A stretch of 64,000 nucleotides of DNA, taken from Planotetraspora sp. A-T 1434. Its GTDB lineage: Bacteria; Actinomycetota; Actinomycetes; Streptosporangiales; Streptosporangiaceae. The DNA lies in contig NZ_JAOEGB010000001.1 of the NCBI RefSeq assembly GCF_025420585.1, positions 372,001 through 436,000 of the forward strand. The letters run 5' to 3'. This document shows, piece by piece, positions 24,113 through 32,587 of this stretch. A program made the position numbers and the translations under genes. Position 1 is the stretch's first letter; each line of letters begins with the position of its first letter. Below the pieces are notes generated by a model. The model did not search any database, was not told the origin of the DNA, and saw only the letters and a program-made list of their open reading frames with translations.

Positions 24113-24132
24113 TGGTGCAGCCCATTGCACCA
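24113..24132. promoter_or_regulatory. Inverted repeat in the peptidase/aminotransferase divergent region
   Basis: TGGTGCA (24113-24119) and TGCACCA (24126-24132) are perfect inverted arms separated by six bases, 44 bases upstream of the peptidase start. It may be an operator; no regulator gene is adjacent. Confidence 0.4.
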
Positions 24133-24299
24133 CACCGGGGACGGGCCCCTCGGCGGGTGCCTTGCCGCTGGTCCTCACCCAGGAAGAATGGCCAAAATCT
24201 ACCTGACGGATTTCGTCGTAGTTACAAGGCGATATCGCGGATTCCGAACTTCTTGCAGAGTGACGCCACGTAATCACTTGGCAAACTGCGTAAACGGCG

Positions 24300-24312
24300 T
24301 GCACACTGTGCA
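24300..24312. promoter_or_regulatory. 13-bp palindrome upstream of the aminotransferase
   Basis: TGCACACTGTGCA is a perfect palindrome about a central C, ending 28 bases before the aminotransferase ATG. Its position suits an operator or 5' leader element; it shares the TGCAC motif with the inverted repeat at 24113. Confidence 0.4.
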
Positions 24313-24340
24313 GAGCACCGATCACCGAGGGAAGGTCGCG

Positions 24341-25723
24341 ATGGCGCACCCGGACGTTCTCAAAGCCGCACACGACAATCTGTGGATGCACTTCACCCGG
24401 CACGGGTCCTACGACGGGGCGGAAGTGCCGATGATCGTGCGAGGTGAGGGCGCCTACGTCTACGACATCCACGGGAAGCGCTATCTCGACGGCCTGGCCG
24501 GGCTCTTCGTCGTCCAGGTGGGCCACGGCCGCGCCGAGCTCGCCGAGGCCGCCGCCAAGCAGGCCCAGGAGCTGGCCTTCTTTCCGCTCTGGTCCTACGC
24601 GCACCCGAAGGCGGCCGAGCTCGCCGCCAGGCTCGCCCAGCTCACCCCCGGCGACCTCAACCGCGTCTTCTTCACGACCGGCGGCGGCGAGGCGGTCGAG
24701 TCGGCCTGGAAGCTCGCCAAGCAGTACTTCAAGATCCAGGGCAAGCCGCTGAAGACCAAGGTCATCAGCCGGTCGATCGCCTACCACGGCACGCCGCAGG
24801 GAGCCCTGTCCATCACGGGCATCCCGGGCCTCAAGCAGGTGTTCGAGCCGCTGGTCCCCGGTGCGATCAAGGTGCCGAACACGAACCTCTACCGGGCGGA
24901 CGAGATCTCCGGCTTCCCCGGGTTCGAGAAGGACCCGGAGGCGTTCGGCCGCTGGGCCGCCGACCAGGTCGGCAAGGCCATCGAGATGGAGGGCCCGGAC
25001 ACCGTGGCCGCCGTCTTCGTCGAGCCGGTGCAGAACTCCGGCGGCTGTTTCCCGCCGCCGCCCGGATACTTCCGGCGGCTGCGCGAGATCTGCGACGCGC
25101 ACGACGTCCTGCTCGTCTCCGACGAGGTCATCTGCGCCTTCGGCCGGCTCGGCACGATGTTCGGCGGTCAGAAGTTCGACTACGTGCCCGACATCATCAC
25201 CTGCGCCAAGGGTCTGACCAGCGGTTACGCCCCGATCGGCGCCATGATCGCCTCTGAGCGGCTCTTCGAGCCGTTCAAGCAGGGCACCGAGATGTTCGCC
25301 CACGGCTACACGTTCGGCGGTCACCCCGTGGCCTCCGCCGTGGCCCTGGCGAATCTCGACATTTTCGAGCGTGAGGACCTCCTCGGTCATGTCACGGCCA
25401 ACGAGCCGGTGTTCCGCGGCACGCTCGAGAAGCTGCTTGATCTACCGATCGTCGGCGACGTCCGCGGCTCGGGCTACTTCTACGGAATCGAGCTCGTGAA
25501 GGACAAGTCGACCAAGCAGACCTTCAACGAGGAGGAGTCCGAGCGGCTGCTGCGCGGCTTCCTCTCCAAGGCCCTCTACGACGCGGGCCTCTACTGCCGG
25601 GCGGACGACCGCGGCGACCCCGTGGTCCAGCTCGCCCCGCCCCTCATCTGCGGCCCCAAGGAGTTCGACGAGATCGAGTCGATCCTCCGCTCCGTGCTCA
25701 CCGAGGCCTGGGCGCGTCTCTAA
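24341..25723 (+). CDS. Class III (PLP) aspartate aminotransferase-family aminotransferase
   Basis: A 460-residue fold-type I aminotransferase of the omega-amino acid:pyruvate class. Visible are the cofactor-binding FTTGGGEAVESAWKLAKQYF, the Asp of LLVSDEVICAFGRLG and the Schiff-base Lys290 in TCAKGLTSGYAPIGAMI. Typical donors are beta-alanine, GABA, putrescine or related omega-amines with pyruvate as acceptor. ATG 24341 has GAGGGAAGG eight bases upstream; the frame upstream of it is non-homologous. Alanine dehydrogenase follows 73 bp downstream and could recycle the alanine formed back to pyruvate, so the two probably act together in nitrogen scavenging. Confidence 0.9.
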   Translation: MAHPDVLKAAHDNLWMHFTRHGSYDGAEVPMIVRGEGAYVYDIHGKRYLDGLAGLFVVQVGHGRAELAEAAAKQAQELAFFPLWSYAHPKAAELAARLAQLTPGDLNRVFFTTGGGEAVESAWKLAKQYFKIQGKPLKTKVISRSIAYHGTPQGALSITGIPGLKQVFEPLVPGAIKVPNTNLYRADEISGFPGFEKDPEAFGRWAADQVGKAIEMEGPDTVAAVFVEPVQNSGGCFPPPPGYFRRLREICDAHDVLLVSDEVICAFGRLGTMFGGQKFDYVPDIITCAKGLTSGYAPIGAMIASERLFEPFKQGTEMFAHGYTFGGHPVASAVALANLDIFEREDLLGHVTANEPVFRGTLEKLLDLPIVGDVRGSGYFYGIELVKDKSTKQTFNEEESERLLRGFLSKALYDAGLYCRADDRGDPVVQLAPPLICGPKEFDEIESILRSVLTEAWARL

Positions 25724-25796
25724 CCATCTATCTCGTACGGCCGGCGCCCCCGGCGGCGCCGGACCGTGCCGAGCAGTGCTTGAAAGGACCTTTCCC

Positions 25797-26912
25797 ATGA
25801 AGATCGGCGTGCCTGCCGAGGTCAAGAACCACGAATACCGCGTCGCCGCCACACCGGCGGGCGTGCACGAGCTCGTCCGCCACGGCCACGAGGTCCACGT
25901 TCAGCGGGACGCGGGCCTCGGCTCGCACATCACCGACGAGGAGTACCTGGCCGCCGGCGCCAAGATCCTCGACACGGCGGACGCGGTCTGGGCCGAGTCC
26001 GAGATGATCCTGAAGGTCAAGGAGCCCATCGCGGAGGAGTACCACCGGCTCCGCGAGGACCACCTGCTGTTCACCTACCTGCACCTGGCCGCCTCCCGCC
26101 CCTGCACCGACGCGCTGCTGTCGGCCAGGACGACCGCCATCGCGTACGAGACCGTGCAGGTCGGCAACACGCTGCCGCTGCTCGCCCCGATGTCGGAGGT
26201 CGCGGGCCGTCTCGCCCCGCAGGTCGGCGCATACAACCTCATGCGCTTCAACGGCGGCCGCGGCGTGCTGCCCGGCGGCGTCCCGGGCGTCGCCCCCGCC
26301 AAGATCGTCGTCATCGGCGGCGGCGTGTCCGGCCTCAACGCGGCGCAGATCGCCGTCGGCATGGGCGCGGACGTCACGATCCTCGATGTCAACATCGACC
26401 GCCTGCGCTTCATCGACGCCATCTACCAGGGCCGCCTGAAGACGCTCGTGTCGACCTCGTACGCCATCGAGCAGGCCGTCCTGGAGGCCGACCTGGTCGT
26501 CGGCGCCGTCCTCATCCCCGGCGCCAAGGCCCCGACCCTCGTCTCCAACGAGCTGGTCTCGCGCATGAAGCCCGGCTCGGTCCTCGTCGACATCGCGATC
26601 GACCAGGGCGGCTGCTTCGAGGACTCCCGTCCGACCACGCACGCCGAGCCGACCTTCAAGGTGCACAACTCGATCTTCTACTGCGTGGCCAACATGCCGG
26701 GTTCGGTGGCCAACACCTCCACCTATGCCCTGACCAACGCCACCCTGCCCTACGCGGTCAAGCTGGCCGACCAGGGCTGGCAGGCCGCCCTCCGCGGCGA
26801 CGCCGCGCTCCAGCTCGGGCTCAACACCCACGCGGGCGAGCTGACCAACGAGCCGGTCGCGGTGGCGCACGGCCTTCCGTTCACCCCGGTCGCCGAGGTC
26901 CTCGCCGCCTGA
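25797..26912 (+). CDS. ald: Alanine dehydrogenase
   Basis: A 371-residue protein of the usual alanine dehydrogenase length, starting MKIGVPAEVKNHEYRVAATP. Catalytic residues correspond to K75 (ILKVKEP) and H96 (TYLHLAAS). The Rossmann motif IVVIGGGVSGLNAAQIAVGMGADV and the signature VDIAIDQGGCFEDSRPTTH are complete. The enzyme catalyses reversible NAD-dependent deamination of L-alanine to pyruvate and ammonium. Start ATG 25797 follows AAAGGA. It is followed by a strong hairpin terminator and forms a likely two-gene unit with the aminotransferase. Confidence 0.96.
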   Translation: MKIGVPAEVKNHEYRVAATPAGVHELVRHGHEVHVQRDAGLGSHITDEEYLAAGAKILDTADAVWAESEMILKVKEPIAEEYHRLREDHLLFTYLHLAASRPCTDALLSARTTAIAYETVQVGNTLPLLAPMSEVAGRLAPQVGAYNLMRFNGGRGVLPGGVPGVAPAKIVVIGGGVSGLNAAQIAVGMGADVTILDVNIDRLRFIDAIYQGRLKTLVSTSYAIEQAVLEADLVVGAVLIPGAKAPTLVSNELVSRMKPGSVLVDIAIDQGGCFEDSRPTTHAEPTFKVHNSIFYCVANMPGSVANTSTYALTNATLPYAVKLADQGWQAALRGDAALQLGLNTHAGELTNEPVAVAHGLPFTPVAEVLAA

Positions 26913-26936
26913 GGCCCCGCCGGAGGCGGCCCGCGT

Positions 26937-26972
26937 CCGAGGCGCCCCCGTGTTTCGGCGCGGGCGCCTCGG
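26937..26972. terminator. Bidirectional hairpin terminator between ald and the SEL1 gene
   Basis: CCGAGGCGCCC (26937-26947) and GGGCGCCTCGG (26962-26972) form a perfect 11-bp stem with a 14-base loop between two convergent stop codons (26912 and 26981). Confidence 0.75.
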
Positions 26973-26980
26973 CCCGTGTC

Positions 26981-28453
26981 TCAGCGCAGGCCGAGGCGAC
27001 GGCGCAGGTCGCGGGTCGTCACCAGGACGTGCTCAACCTCGGCCCGAGTGGGCCACGGGGCCGTGCCCGGCCTGAGCAGGGTCGCCCGGACCGAGCTGAG
27101 ATGCTGCACGGCGGCCGTGTGCAGACCGCTCGTCTCGGTCAGCCAGGCGATCGGGTCGCCCGGCTCCGGCATGCCGCGGGTGAGCAGGTCCCAGGTGCCG
27201 AGGATCTCCATCAGGTCCGCCGGGTCGGCCACCGCGTCGCCTCGGCGGCGGCCGGTCGCCACGGCGAGTTCGGCCCGCGCGGCCAGGTCCGGCTCCGCCG
27301 GGTGATCCCAGCGGGGAGGCGGCCAGCCGGGGTCGGCCCAGGAGGAGTCGGCCCAGGAGGAGTGGGCCCCGGAGGAGTGTGCGCCATCGAGCAGCCACTG
27401 CTCCGCCTCAGCGTCCCTCCCGGTGACCGACAGCAGCGTGTGCAGCTCGGCCTGGGCCCGCTGGTGCCCCTTCTCGGCCGCCTGCCGCAACCAGTGCTGC
27501 CCGCCCCTGAGGTCGTTGTGCTCGGCGATCAGGAGAAGGCCGAAGTTGTAGGCAGACTCCGGATCTCCACCGGCGGCCGCCCGGCCGAACCAGATCCCGG
27601 CCGCCGGGCGGTCGTCGAGCTCGACGCACACGAAGCCGGCCATCCGCTGGCCGTCCACGCGGCCCGCGTGCGCGGCCCGCTCGAACCAGGACCGTGCCGT
27701 ACGGAGATCTCTCCTGGCGAGGGCCAGGCCGCCGAGTTGGAAGGCGGCGCGGGGATGGTCGTGCCGCGCGGCGAGCTGGTAGGCCGCCTCCGCGCCCTCA
27801 GGATCGAGGGTCGCGTGAAGGAGCAGACCCAGGTAGTACCCCGCTTCGGCGTGCCCGGCCCGCGCCGCGTACTCCCACCAGTGGCGGGCCTCGCCCTCGT
27901 CTCCGGCCGCGTAGCCCAGGAAGCCCAGGTCATGCGCGCTGTCCCGGTCGCCGTCGAGAGCGGCCGCGCGGTGCCAGTCGCGCGCGCTCAGGATGTCTCC
28001 CAGGTCCTCGCAGAGCAGGGCCAGGCGGCGGGCCGCGAGGCGTGAGCCGTCCGAGGCGGCCCGCTCGAACCAGCGGCGAGCGGCCTGCACGTCGCCCCTG
28101 CGCTCCAGAAGGAGCGTGGCCAGGTTGACCGCGGCCTCCGCGTCGCCGGTCCCGGCCGCCAGCTCGTACCAGCTCGTGGCCTCCTCCAGCGTGCCGTGCC
28201 TCTGGTGCCAGAGCCCCAGGTTGAAGGCGCTGTCGACGTTGCCGGCCTGCGCGGCCCGCTCCCACCACTGGCGGGCGGCCGCCCGCTCGCCCCGCTCGGC
28301 GCACAGCCGGCCGAGGAGGTGGGCGGCCTCGGGGTCGCCCTCCTGGGCCGCGGCGAGCAGCCTGCTCTCGAAAGGGTCCTCGGGTTCCGGGCCGCGCGGG
28401 ACCGGAACGTCAGGCCAGGCGACCGTCGTCTCCGTGGCTCCCAGGAAAGTCAT
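26981..28453 (-). CDS. SEL1/TPR-repeat protein
   Basis: A 490-residue protein. Residues about 28-355 are roughly nine 36-residue SEL1-like repeats of the form A-xx-G-xx-xA-xxxLGxLxxxRGDxxxARxWxERAA. They form an alpha-solenoid used for protein-protein contacts. A Ser/Trp/Ala low-complexity stretch (about 360-375, repeated SSWAD-type units) follows. The C-terminal 100 residues (MEILGTWDLLTRGMPEPG onward) form a separate domain that I do not recognise. No signal peptide is present, so it is probably cytoplasmic. Related long TPR proteins are common in actinomycetes, mostly without known function. Confidence 0.8.
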   Translation of the reverse strand: MTFLGATETTVAWPDVPVPRGPEPEDPFESRLLAAAQEGDPEAAHLLGRLCAERGERAAARQWWERAAQAGNVDSAFNLGLWHQRHGTLEEATSWYELAAGTGDAEAAVNLATLLLERRGDVQAARRWFERAASDGSRLAARRLALLCEDLGDILSARDWHRAAALDGDRDSAHDLGFLGYAAGDEGEARHWWEYAARAGHAEAGYYLGLLLHATLDPEGAEAAYQLAARHDHPRAAFQLGGLALARRDLRTARSWFERAAHAGRVDGQRMAGFVCVELDDRPAAGIWFGRAAAGGDPESAYNFGLLLIAEHNDLRGGQHWLRQAAEKGHQRAQAELHTLLSVTGRDAEAEQWLLDGAHSSGAHSSWADSSWADPGWPPPRWDHPAEPDLAARAELAVATGRRRGDAVADPADLMEILGTWDLLTRGMPEPGDPIAWLTETSGLHTAAVQHLSSVRATLLRPGTAPWPTRAEVEHVLVTTRDLRRRLGLR

Positions 28454-28510
28454 GCCAGCCAGATTGGCACGTCACGGTGATGCTACGGAGCGTAATTCCT
28501 AAGACCCTTG

Positions 28511-29647
28511 TCATCCGAACCGGATGAAGCCGACGTACATCCCCATCCCGCACGCGTAGCTGAGCTGTCCCGCCCTATGTGGCGGCAGCCGTACCGTCTC
28601 CTCGCCAGTGTCGGGGAGCGCGACGTCGCGGTCGTCAATGGCCACGGTCCGCGTGCAGCCTCGGGCGCCGTCTGTACGGAACACGATTTCGGTCGTCCGG
28701 TCCGCCGCGGCGGTGACGATGCCGGGCCGGAAGCCGTAGTCGGTCGCCCAGATGGTGATCCGCTGAACGCCGTCGTCCCCCTGCCTCGCACGCGTGCCGT
28801 CCGTGCTCTGCCTCACCCGCATGCCCTGGCGCGCCGCTTGCGGGTCGTTCGCGGTGCCGGTCGACGACCCGGAGGCCGTGGCCGGCGACCCGCTGAAGGG
28901 GGACTGGCCGGGGAGCCACCCGCCCAGCCGGAGGCCCGACCCGATCGTGAGGACACCCGCCACGACGGCCGCGACTCCGGCGATCACCGCCAGCCTGGTC
29001 GAGGCGAGCCCGCGCAGCAACAGCCCCAGCGCCGCGAACGCGGGAGCCGTACCGATGGCGAATCCCCCGAGAACGGCCGCGCCCCCGATCACGCTTCCGG
29101 TGGAAACCGCCACGATCTCCAGGCTGATCGTCACGCCGCACGGCACCAGGATGGTGGCGGCACCCAGGGCCAGGCCCCGCGCGACGCCGGGAGCCCGCGT
29201 TCTGATGACCGTTTCGGCGGAGTGGGCCGAGCAACTTGCCCCGCTGTGTGACCCGCCCCTCCTGAGCAGTCGCACAGCCAGGACGACCACGGCGATTCCC
29301 GCCGCGACAAGGAGCGCCGCCCTCGCCCTCGGGCTCACCTGTACGGCGGAGCCGAGCATGCCGAGCAACGCCCCGGCGGCGATGTGGGAGAACAGCCTCC
29401 CCGTCAAAAAGGCCCCCACCGTGGCCAGGTCGCCGCGTCCTCCCGCGTCCGGCTCGCCGTGTTGGCAACAGCTCCCGCCACCCGGCTTCCCTGGACCCGA
29501 CGGGTCGGAGCGGCATCGGTGAGACCGCCCGCTGGCGGGGCGCCGGACGAGGCCGACGAGTAAGCCGCCCTGGACCGCCGTACATGACGCTGTGCCGGCG
29601 GCCAGGCCGGCCGTGAAGCCACCGGCGAAAAGAGCGGCGGCGTTCAC
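28511..29647 (-). CDS. TauE/SafE (UreH-like) membrane protein fused to a cupredoxin-like domain
   Basis: A 378-residue protein with six to seven transmembrane segments in the first 255 residues. The segment FTAGLAAGTASCTAVQGGLLVGL and the later LGAATILVPCGVTISLEI are typical of the sulfite exporter TauE/SafE or UreH-like (DsbD-type) family, with a membrane Cys in each. A His/Cys-bearing loop (GGGSCCQHGEPDAGG) lies between helices 1 and 2. The C-terminal 90 residues resemble EfeO-type cupredoxin domains, ending SYACGMGMYVGFI, with a partner Cys in ARGCTRTV. Metal, probably copper, handling is suggested. It starts two bases after the stop of the small Cys-rich gene, so the two form an operon. 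Confidence 0.78.
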   Translation of the reverse strand: MNAAALFAGGFTAGLAAGTASCTAVQGGLLVGLVRRPASGRSHRCRSDPSGPGKPGGGSCCQHGEPDAGGRGDLATVGAFLTGRLFSHIAAGALLGMLGSAVQVSPRARAALLVAAGIAVVVLAVRLLRRGGSHSGASCSAHSAETVIRTRAPGVARGLALGAATILVPCGVTISLEIVAVSTGSVIGGAAVLGGFAIGTAPAFAALGLLLRGLASTRLAVIAGVAAVVAGVLTIGSGLRLGGWLPGQSPFSGSPATASGSSTGTANDPQAARQGMRVRQSTDGTRARQGDDGVQRITIWATDYGFRPGIVTAAADRTTEIVFRTDGARGCTRTVAIDDRDVALPDTGEETVRLPPHRAGQLSYACGMGMYVGFIRFG

Positions 29648-29649
29648 GG

Positions 29650-29850
29650 TCAGCGGACGAGGGCCAGGTCGTCCAGAGCGCCGGTCTTCGCGGCCTCCAC
29701 GATCGAGCCGAACTGGTCCAGGCTCATCTCGACCTTCTGCCCGAAGTCGTCGGTGATGACGACCTGGCGCTCAACCGGAGCCGTCAGATTCACGAAAAGC
29801 TCGGGACACCCGCAGTTGCAACTGCCACAGAAACGCGCGATCGACTTCAC
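29650..29850 (-). CDS. Small Cys-rich putative metal-binding protein
   Basis: A 66-residue protein beginning MKSIARFCGSCNCGCPELFV. Four cysteines in the order C-x2-C-x-C-x-C near the N-terminus could chelate a metal ion or iron-sulfur cluster. The remainder (VVITDDFGQKVEMSLDQF then EAAKTGAL) looks like a small alpha/beta extension. I do not recognise an established family or function. The gene is two bases upstream of the TauE/SafE-cupredoxin gene on the same strand, so translational coupling and a shared metal-related role are likely. Another possibility is a precursor peptide, but no maturase is adjacent. Confidence 0.72.
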   Translation of the reverse strand: MKSIARFCGSCNCGCPELFVNLTAPVERQVVITDDFGQKVEMSLDQFGSIVEAAKTGALDDLALVR

Positions 29851-29942
29851 GCCGTCCTCCTCGCCTCGGGACTTTCCCCCCGCAACTTAACGTGGCGCCC
29901 CGAAAGCGACCAGTCACACTTCGGTCACCCGAGCCGCTCGTT

Positions 29943-30389
29943 ATGGAGCCGGACAAAGACAAACGCCGAAAGAGTGAGATCGTCTCTACTCTTGCCATGC
30001 TGCGCGGAGTGACATTCGCCGTCGGCCATGTCACCGGCTACCGGCATACCGCGGACCGCGAGCGCGCCCGGCAGACGGTCATGGCGGCGCTACTTCCCTG
30101 GCTGGCGAAGGCCGGGGTCGAGAGCATCCTTATCGAGTTGCGGGACACCAAGTCGCTGCAGGTGGCGGACACGAGAACCGTCGCGGCGTTGCGTACGGCG
30201 GATCTCCTTCCTTCGGAGACGTCGGTCCGTCAGGGACGTCCATCGGAAGAGCCGCTCCTGTGGATCGCAGACGCGTGCGCGGCCGCATGGCGCCGTGCGA
30301 TGGCTGAGGGCAAGGGCAACTGGGCGCAGTGGTATGAACCTCACACGGCCTTGCTGGAAGTTCCATTTCCGGACCGTCGGGGCCGCTGA
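29943..30389 (+). CDS. Hypothetical protein, possibly the C-terminal part of a DUF3800-like protein
   Basis: About 148 residues from ATG 29943 (an upstream GTG at 29892 adds 17). The sequence has ARQTVMAALLPWLAKAGVESILIELRDTKSLQVADTR and EEPLLWIADACAAAWRRA. The spacing E-R-D...D-x-R...EPLLWIADA recalls the second half of RNase H-like DUF3800 proteins of actinomycetes. The N-terminal Y-x-DE(S) active-site strand of that family is not present, so this may be a truncated copy or a short relative. It is divergent from the Cys-rich gene. Function is unknown. Confidence 0.5.
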   Translation: MEPDKDKRRKSEIVSTLAMLRGVTFAVGHVTGYRHTADRERARQTVMAALLPWLAKAGVESILIELRDTKSLQVADTRTVAALRTADLLPSETSVRQGRPSEEPLLWIADACAAAWRRAMAEGKGNWAQWYEPHTALLEVPFPDRRGR

Positions 30390-30443
30390 AAAGCGCCGAG
30401 CCGGGGTCCCGGCTGTGCGGGGGTTCCCGGCTCCACGACTTCC

Positions 30444-30460
30444 GGCTCCCTATGGGAGCC
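30444..30460. terminator. Small hairpin between convergent genes
   Basis: GGCTCCC-TAT-GGGAGCC forms a 7-bp stem with a 3-base loop between the convergent hypothetical gene and the LuxR-type regulator gene. A terminator role is inferred. Confidence 0.45.
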
Positions 30461-30533
30461 AGCTTCGATATCAAGGTTACGGATCGCGTGGGAGATGTCA
30501 ACCCACAGTGAGCAAGAGGGCTGGGCGCATCGG

Positions 30534-31196
30534 CTACAGCCAGCCGGGTTTGACGAGGCCGGACTCGTAGGCGATGACGACGAGCTGGGCGCGGTCACGG
30601 GCGTGGAGCTTCGTCATCGTCCGGCTGACGTGGGTCTTGGCCGTCGCGGGTGACATGAAGAGCGTGGCGGCGACCTCGTCGTTGGTCATGCCGGTGCCGA
30701 CGAGGGCGAGCACCTCGCGCTCCCGCTCGGTGAGCTGGCCGAGGTTCCGCGCGATGCCTGGCTCCTTGGCCCGCGAGGCGTACTCCGCGATGAGCCTGCG
30801 GGTGACGCTGGGCGACAGCAGGGCGTCGCCGCAGGCCACGACCCGGACGGCCTGGATCAGCTCGGCCGGCTCGGTGTCCTTGACGAGAAAGCCGCTGGCC
30901 CCGCCGCGAAGGGCCTCGAAGACGTACTCGTCCAGCTCGAACGTGGTCAGCATGATGATCCTCGTGCTGTCCAGCGCGGGATCCTCTCCGATGTGACGGG
31001 TGGCGGTCAGGCCGTCCATGCCCGGCATGCGGATGTCCATCAGCACCACGTCCGGGTGCAGCTCTCTGGTCAGTTGAATGGCCTGCGCGCCGTCGGACGC
31101 CTCGCCGACCACGGTCATGCCGTCCTGGGCGTCGAGCAGGGCCCGGAACCCGGCCCGCACGAGAGCCTGGTCGTCGGCCAGCACAACGTTGATCAC
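30534..31196 (-). CDS. NarL/LuxR-type response regulator
   Basis: A 220-residue response regulator. The receiver domain has DD at residues 8-9, phospho-acceptor Asp54 in VVLMDIRMPGMDG, Thr in MLTTFELDEYV and Lys in FLVKDTEP. The C-terminal LuxR HTH (about 150-215) is LTEREREVLALVGTGMTNDEV with AKTHVSR. It starts at GTG 31196, overlapping the kinase stop by four bases (GTGA), so kinase and regulator are translationally coupled. Target genes are unknown; the divergent gamma-glutamyltransferase gene beyond the kinase is one possibility. Confidence 0.95.
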   Translation of the reverse strand: MINVVLADDQALVRAGFRALLDAQDGMTVVGEASDGAQAIQLTRELHPDVVLMDIRMPGMDGLTATRHIGEDPALDSTRIIMLTTFELDEYVFEALRGGASGFLVKDTEPAELIQAVRVVACGDALLSPSVTRRLIAEYASRAKEPGIARNLGQLTEREREVLALVGTGMTNDEVAATLFMSPATAKTHVSRTMTKLHARDRAQLVVIAYESGLVKPGWL

Positions 31197-32422
31197 GTGG
31201 GCTCCTCGGGTTCGGTACGGCTCTCGCTCTGGAGCTCTGGTTCTTCGGCCCGTTGAGGATCGGCACCGCCAGGATCGGAGGCGGGGTCCAAGGCCGGGAG
31301 GGGGAGGGTGGCTGCCACACGGAAGCCGCCGCCCGGACGTGGGGCTGCGGAAAGCGATCCACCGAGGGCCGCCGCCCGCTCGCGCATGCCCGGTATGCCG
31401 TTGCCGCCGCCCAGGCCGTGTACGGCGGGCGCGGCCCCAGCCCCGTCGTCTTCCACGACGATGCCCATCTCGGCCGGACCGTACGAGATCCGCACGATGA
31501 CGCTCGAACCCGGGGCGTGCCGCGACACGTTCGTCAGCGACTCCTGCACGATCCGGTAGCCCGCCCGGTCGGTCCCGGCCGGGAGCGGCCTCACCTGGCC
31601 GCTGATCTCCAGCCGCACGGGCAGGCCGCTCCGCTCGACCAGCTCGTCGAGCCGGTCCATCCCGGCGGTGGGGGAGCGCGGGGCGCCCTCTCTCAGCAGG
31701 CTGAGCACGCTCCGCATCTCGGCCAGCACGTCCTTGGACGCGCCCTTGATGGTGGTGAGAGCGGTGCGGGCCTGTTCCGGGTGCGTGTCGAGCAGGTGCA
31801 GCGCGGTCGACGCCTGGACGTGGATCAGCGAGATGTTGTGGGCGAGCACGTCGTGCAGCTCCTGTGCCATGGTCAGCCGTTCCTCGCTGGCCTGCCGCCT
31901 GGCCTCCTCGTCCTCCACCCGTTTCCGCTCCGCGAGGCGCTCGCGCCTGGCCCGGTAGAACTCGGCGATGGTCAGCGTGAGCAGCAGGAACGCCGCGACC
32001 GCGGTGTGGTGGAACCAGCCCTGAGGGTTGGGGATGAGCCACGTCGAATACGCGATCATGAACAGGAAGAACGCGGCCGTCGCCCACCACGCCGCGCGGC
32101 GGCGCCCGGACACGACGGCGGAGAAGATCATTATCGCGGGGCCGGCGAAAACGGGCCCGTAGGAGAAGTCGAGCAGGAGATAGGCGCAGGTCGCAGCCAG
32201 GGTGGCCACCAAGCCGGCCATTGGGTAACGCCGTCGCAGGGCGATGGCGGCGGGTCCGACCAGCAGCAGCGCGTATCCCCGCCAGTCGAGCGGCACCCGG
32301 CCCAGGTCGGCGTTCCTGGTCTCAACGTACTGGGCGCCCATCGTCCCGAAGACCTGGAACAGCCCGATGGCGACGGGCATAACGGGATTTATCCAATGGA
32401 ACCACTCAGAACGGGAACGCAC
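31193..32422 (-). CDS. NarX/DesK-type sensor histidine kinase
   Basis: A 409-residue kinase. Five or so membrane helices occupy residues 15-155 with little extracellular sequence. A coiled-coil linker follows, then a HisKA_3 dimerisation domain with His190 in MAQELHDVLAHNISLIHV. The HATPase domain has ESLTNVSRHAP (N box) and GNGIPGMRERAAALGG (G box). A Pro/Glu-rich tail ends the protein. The lack of a sensor loop suggests detection of a membrane or envelope signal. The GTG at 32422 has no well-placed ribosome site; an internal start such as ATG 32380 is possible. Confidence 0.9.
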   Translation of the reverse strand: MRSRSEWFHWINPVMPVAIGLFQVFGTMGAQYVETRNADLGRVPLDWRGYALLLVGPAAIALRRRYPMAGLVATLAATCAYLLLDFSYGPVFAGPAIMIFSAVVSGRRRAAWWATAAFFLFMIAYSTWLIPNPQGWFHHTAVAAFLLLTLTIAEFYRARRERLAERKRVEDEEARRQASEERLTMAQELHDVLAHNISLIHVQASTALHLLDTHPEQARTALTTIKGASKDVLAEMRSVLSLLREGAPRSPTAGMDRLDELVERSGLPVRLEISGQVRPLPAGTDRAGYRIVQESLTNVSRHAPGSSVIVRISYGPAEMGIVVEDDGAGAAPAVHGLGGGNGIPGMRERAAALGGSLSAAPRPGGGFRVAATLPLPALDPASDPGGADPQRAEEPELQSESRTEPEEPT

Positions 32423-32587
32423 TCCCGCACGCTAGGTCATCGTGGCTGATCAGCGCATCCCCCCGGAGCGGCACCGGCTCGTACGCCGGGCGGAGTAGCC
32501 GAGGGGGCATCGTCCACATGCGGACATTTCCGAAGCGATCCTGACTCTCGTGAGTCATGCTGGAGTGATCTCCCAGAGGAGGTTCAC

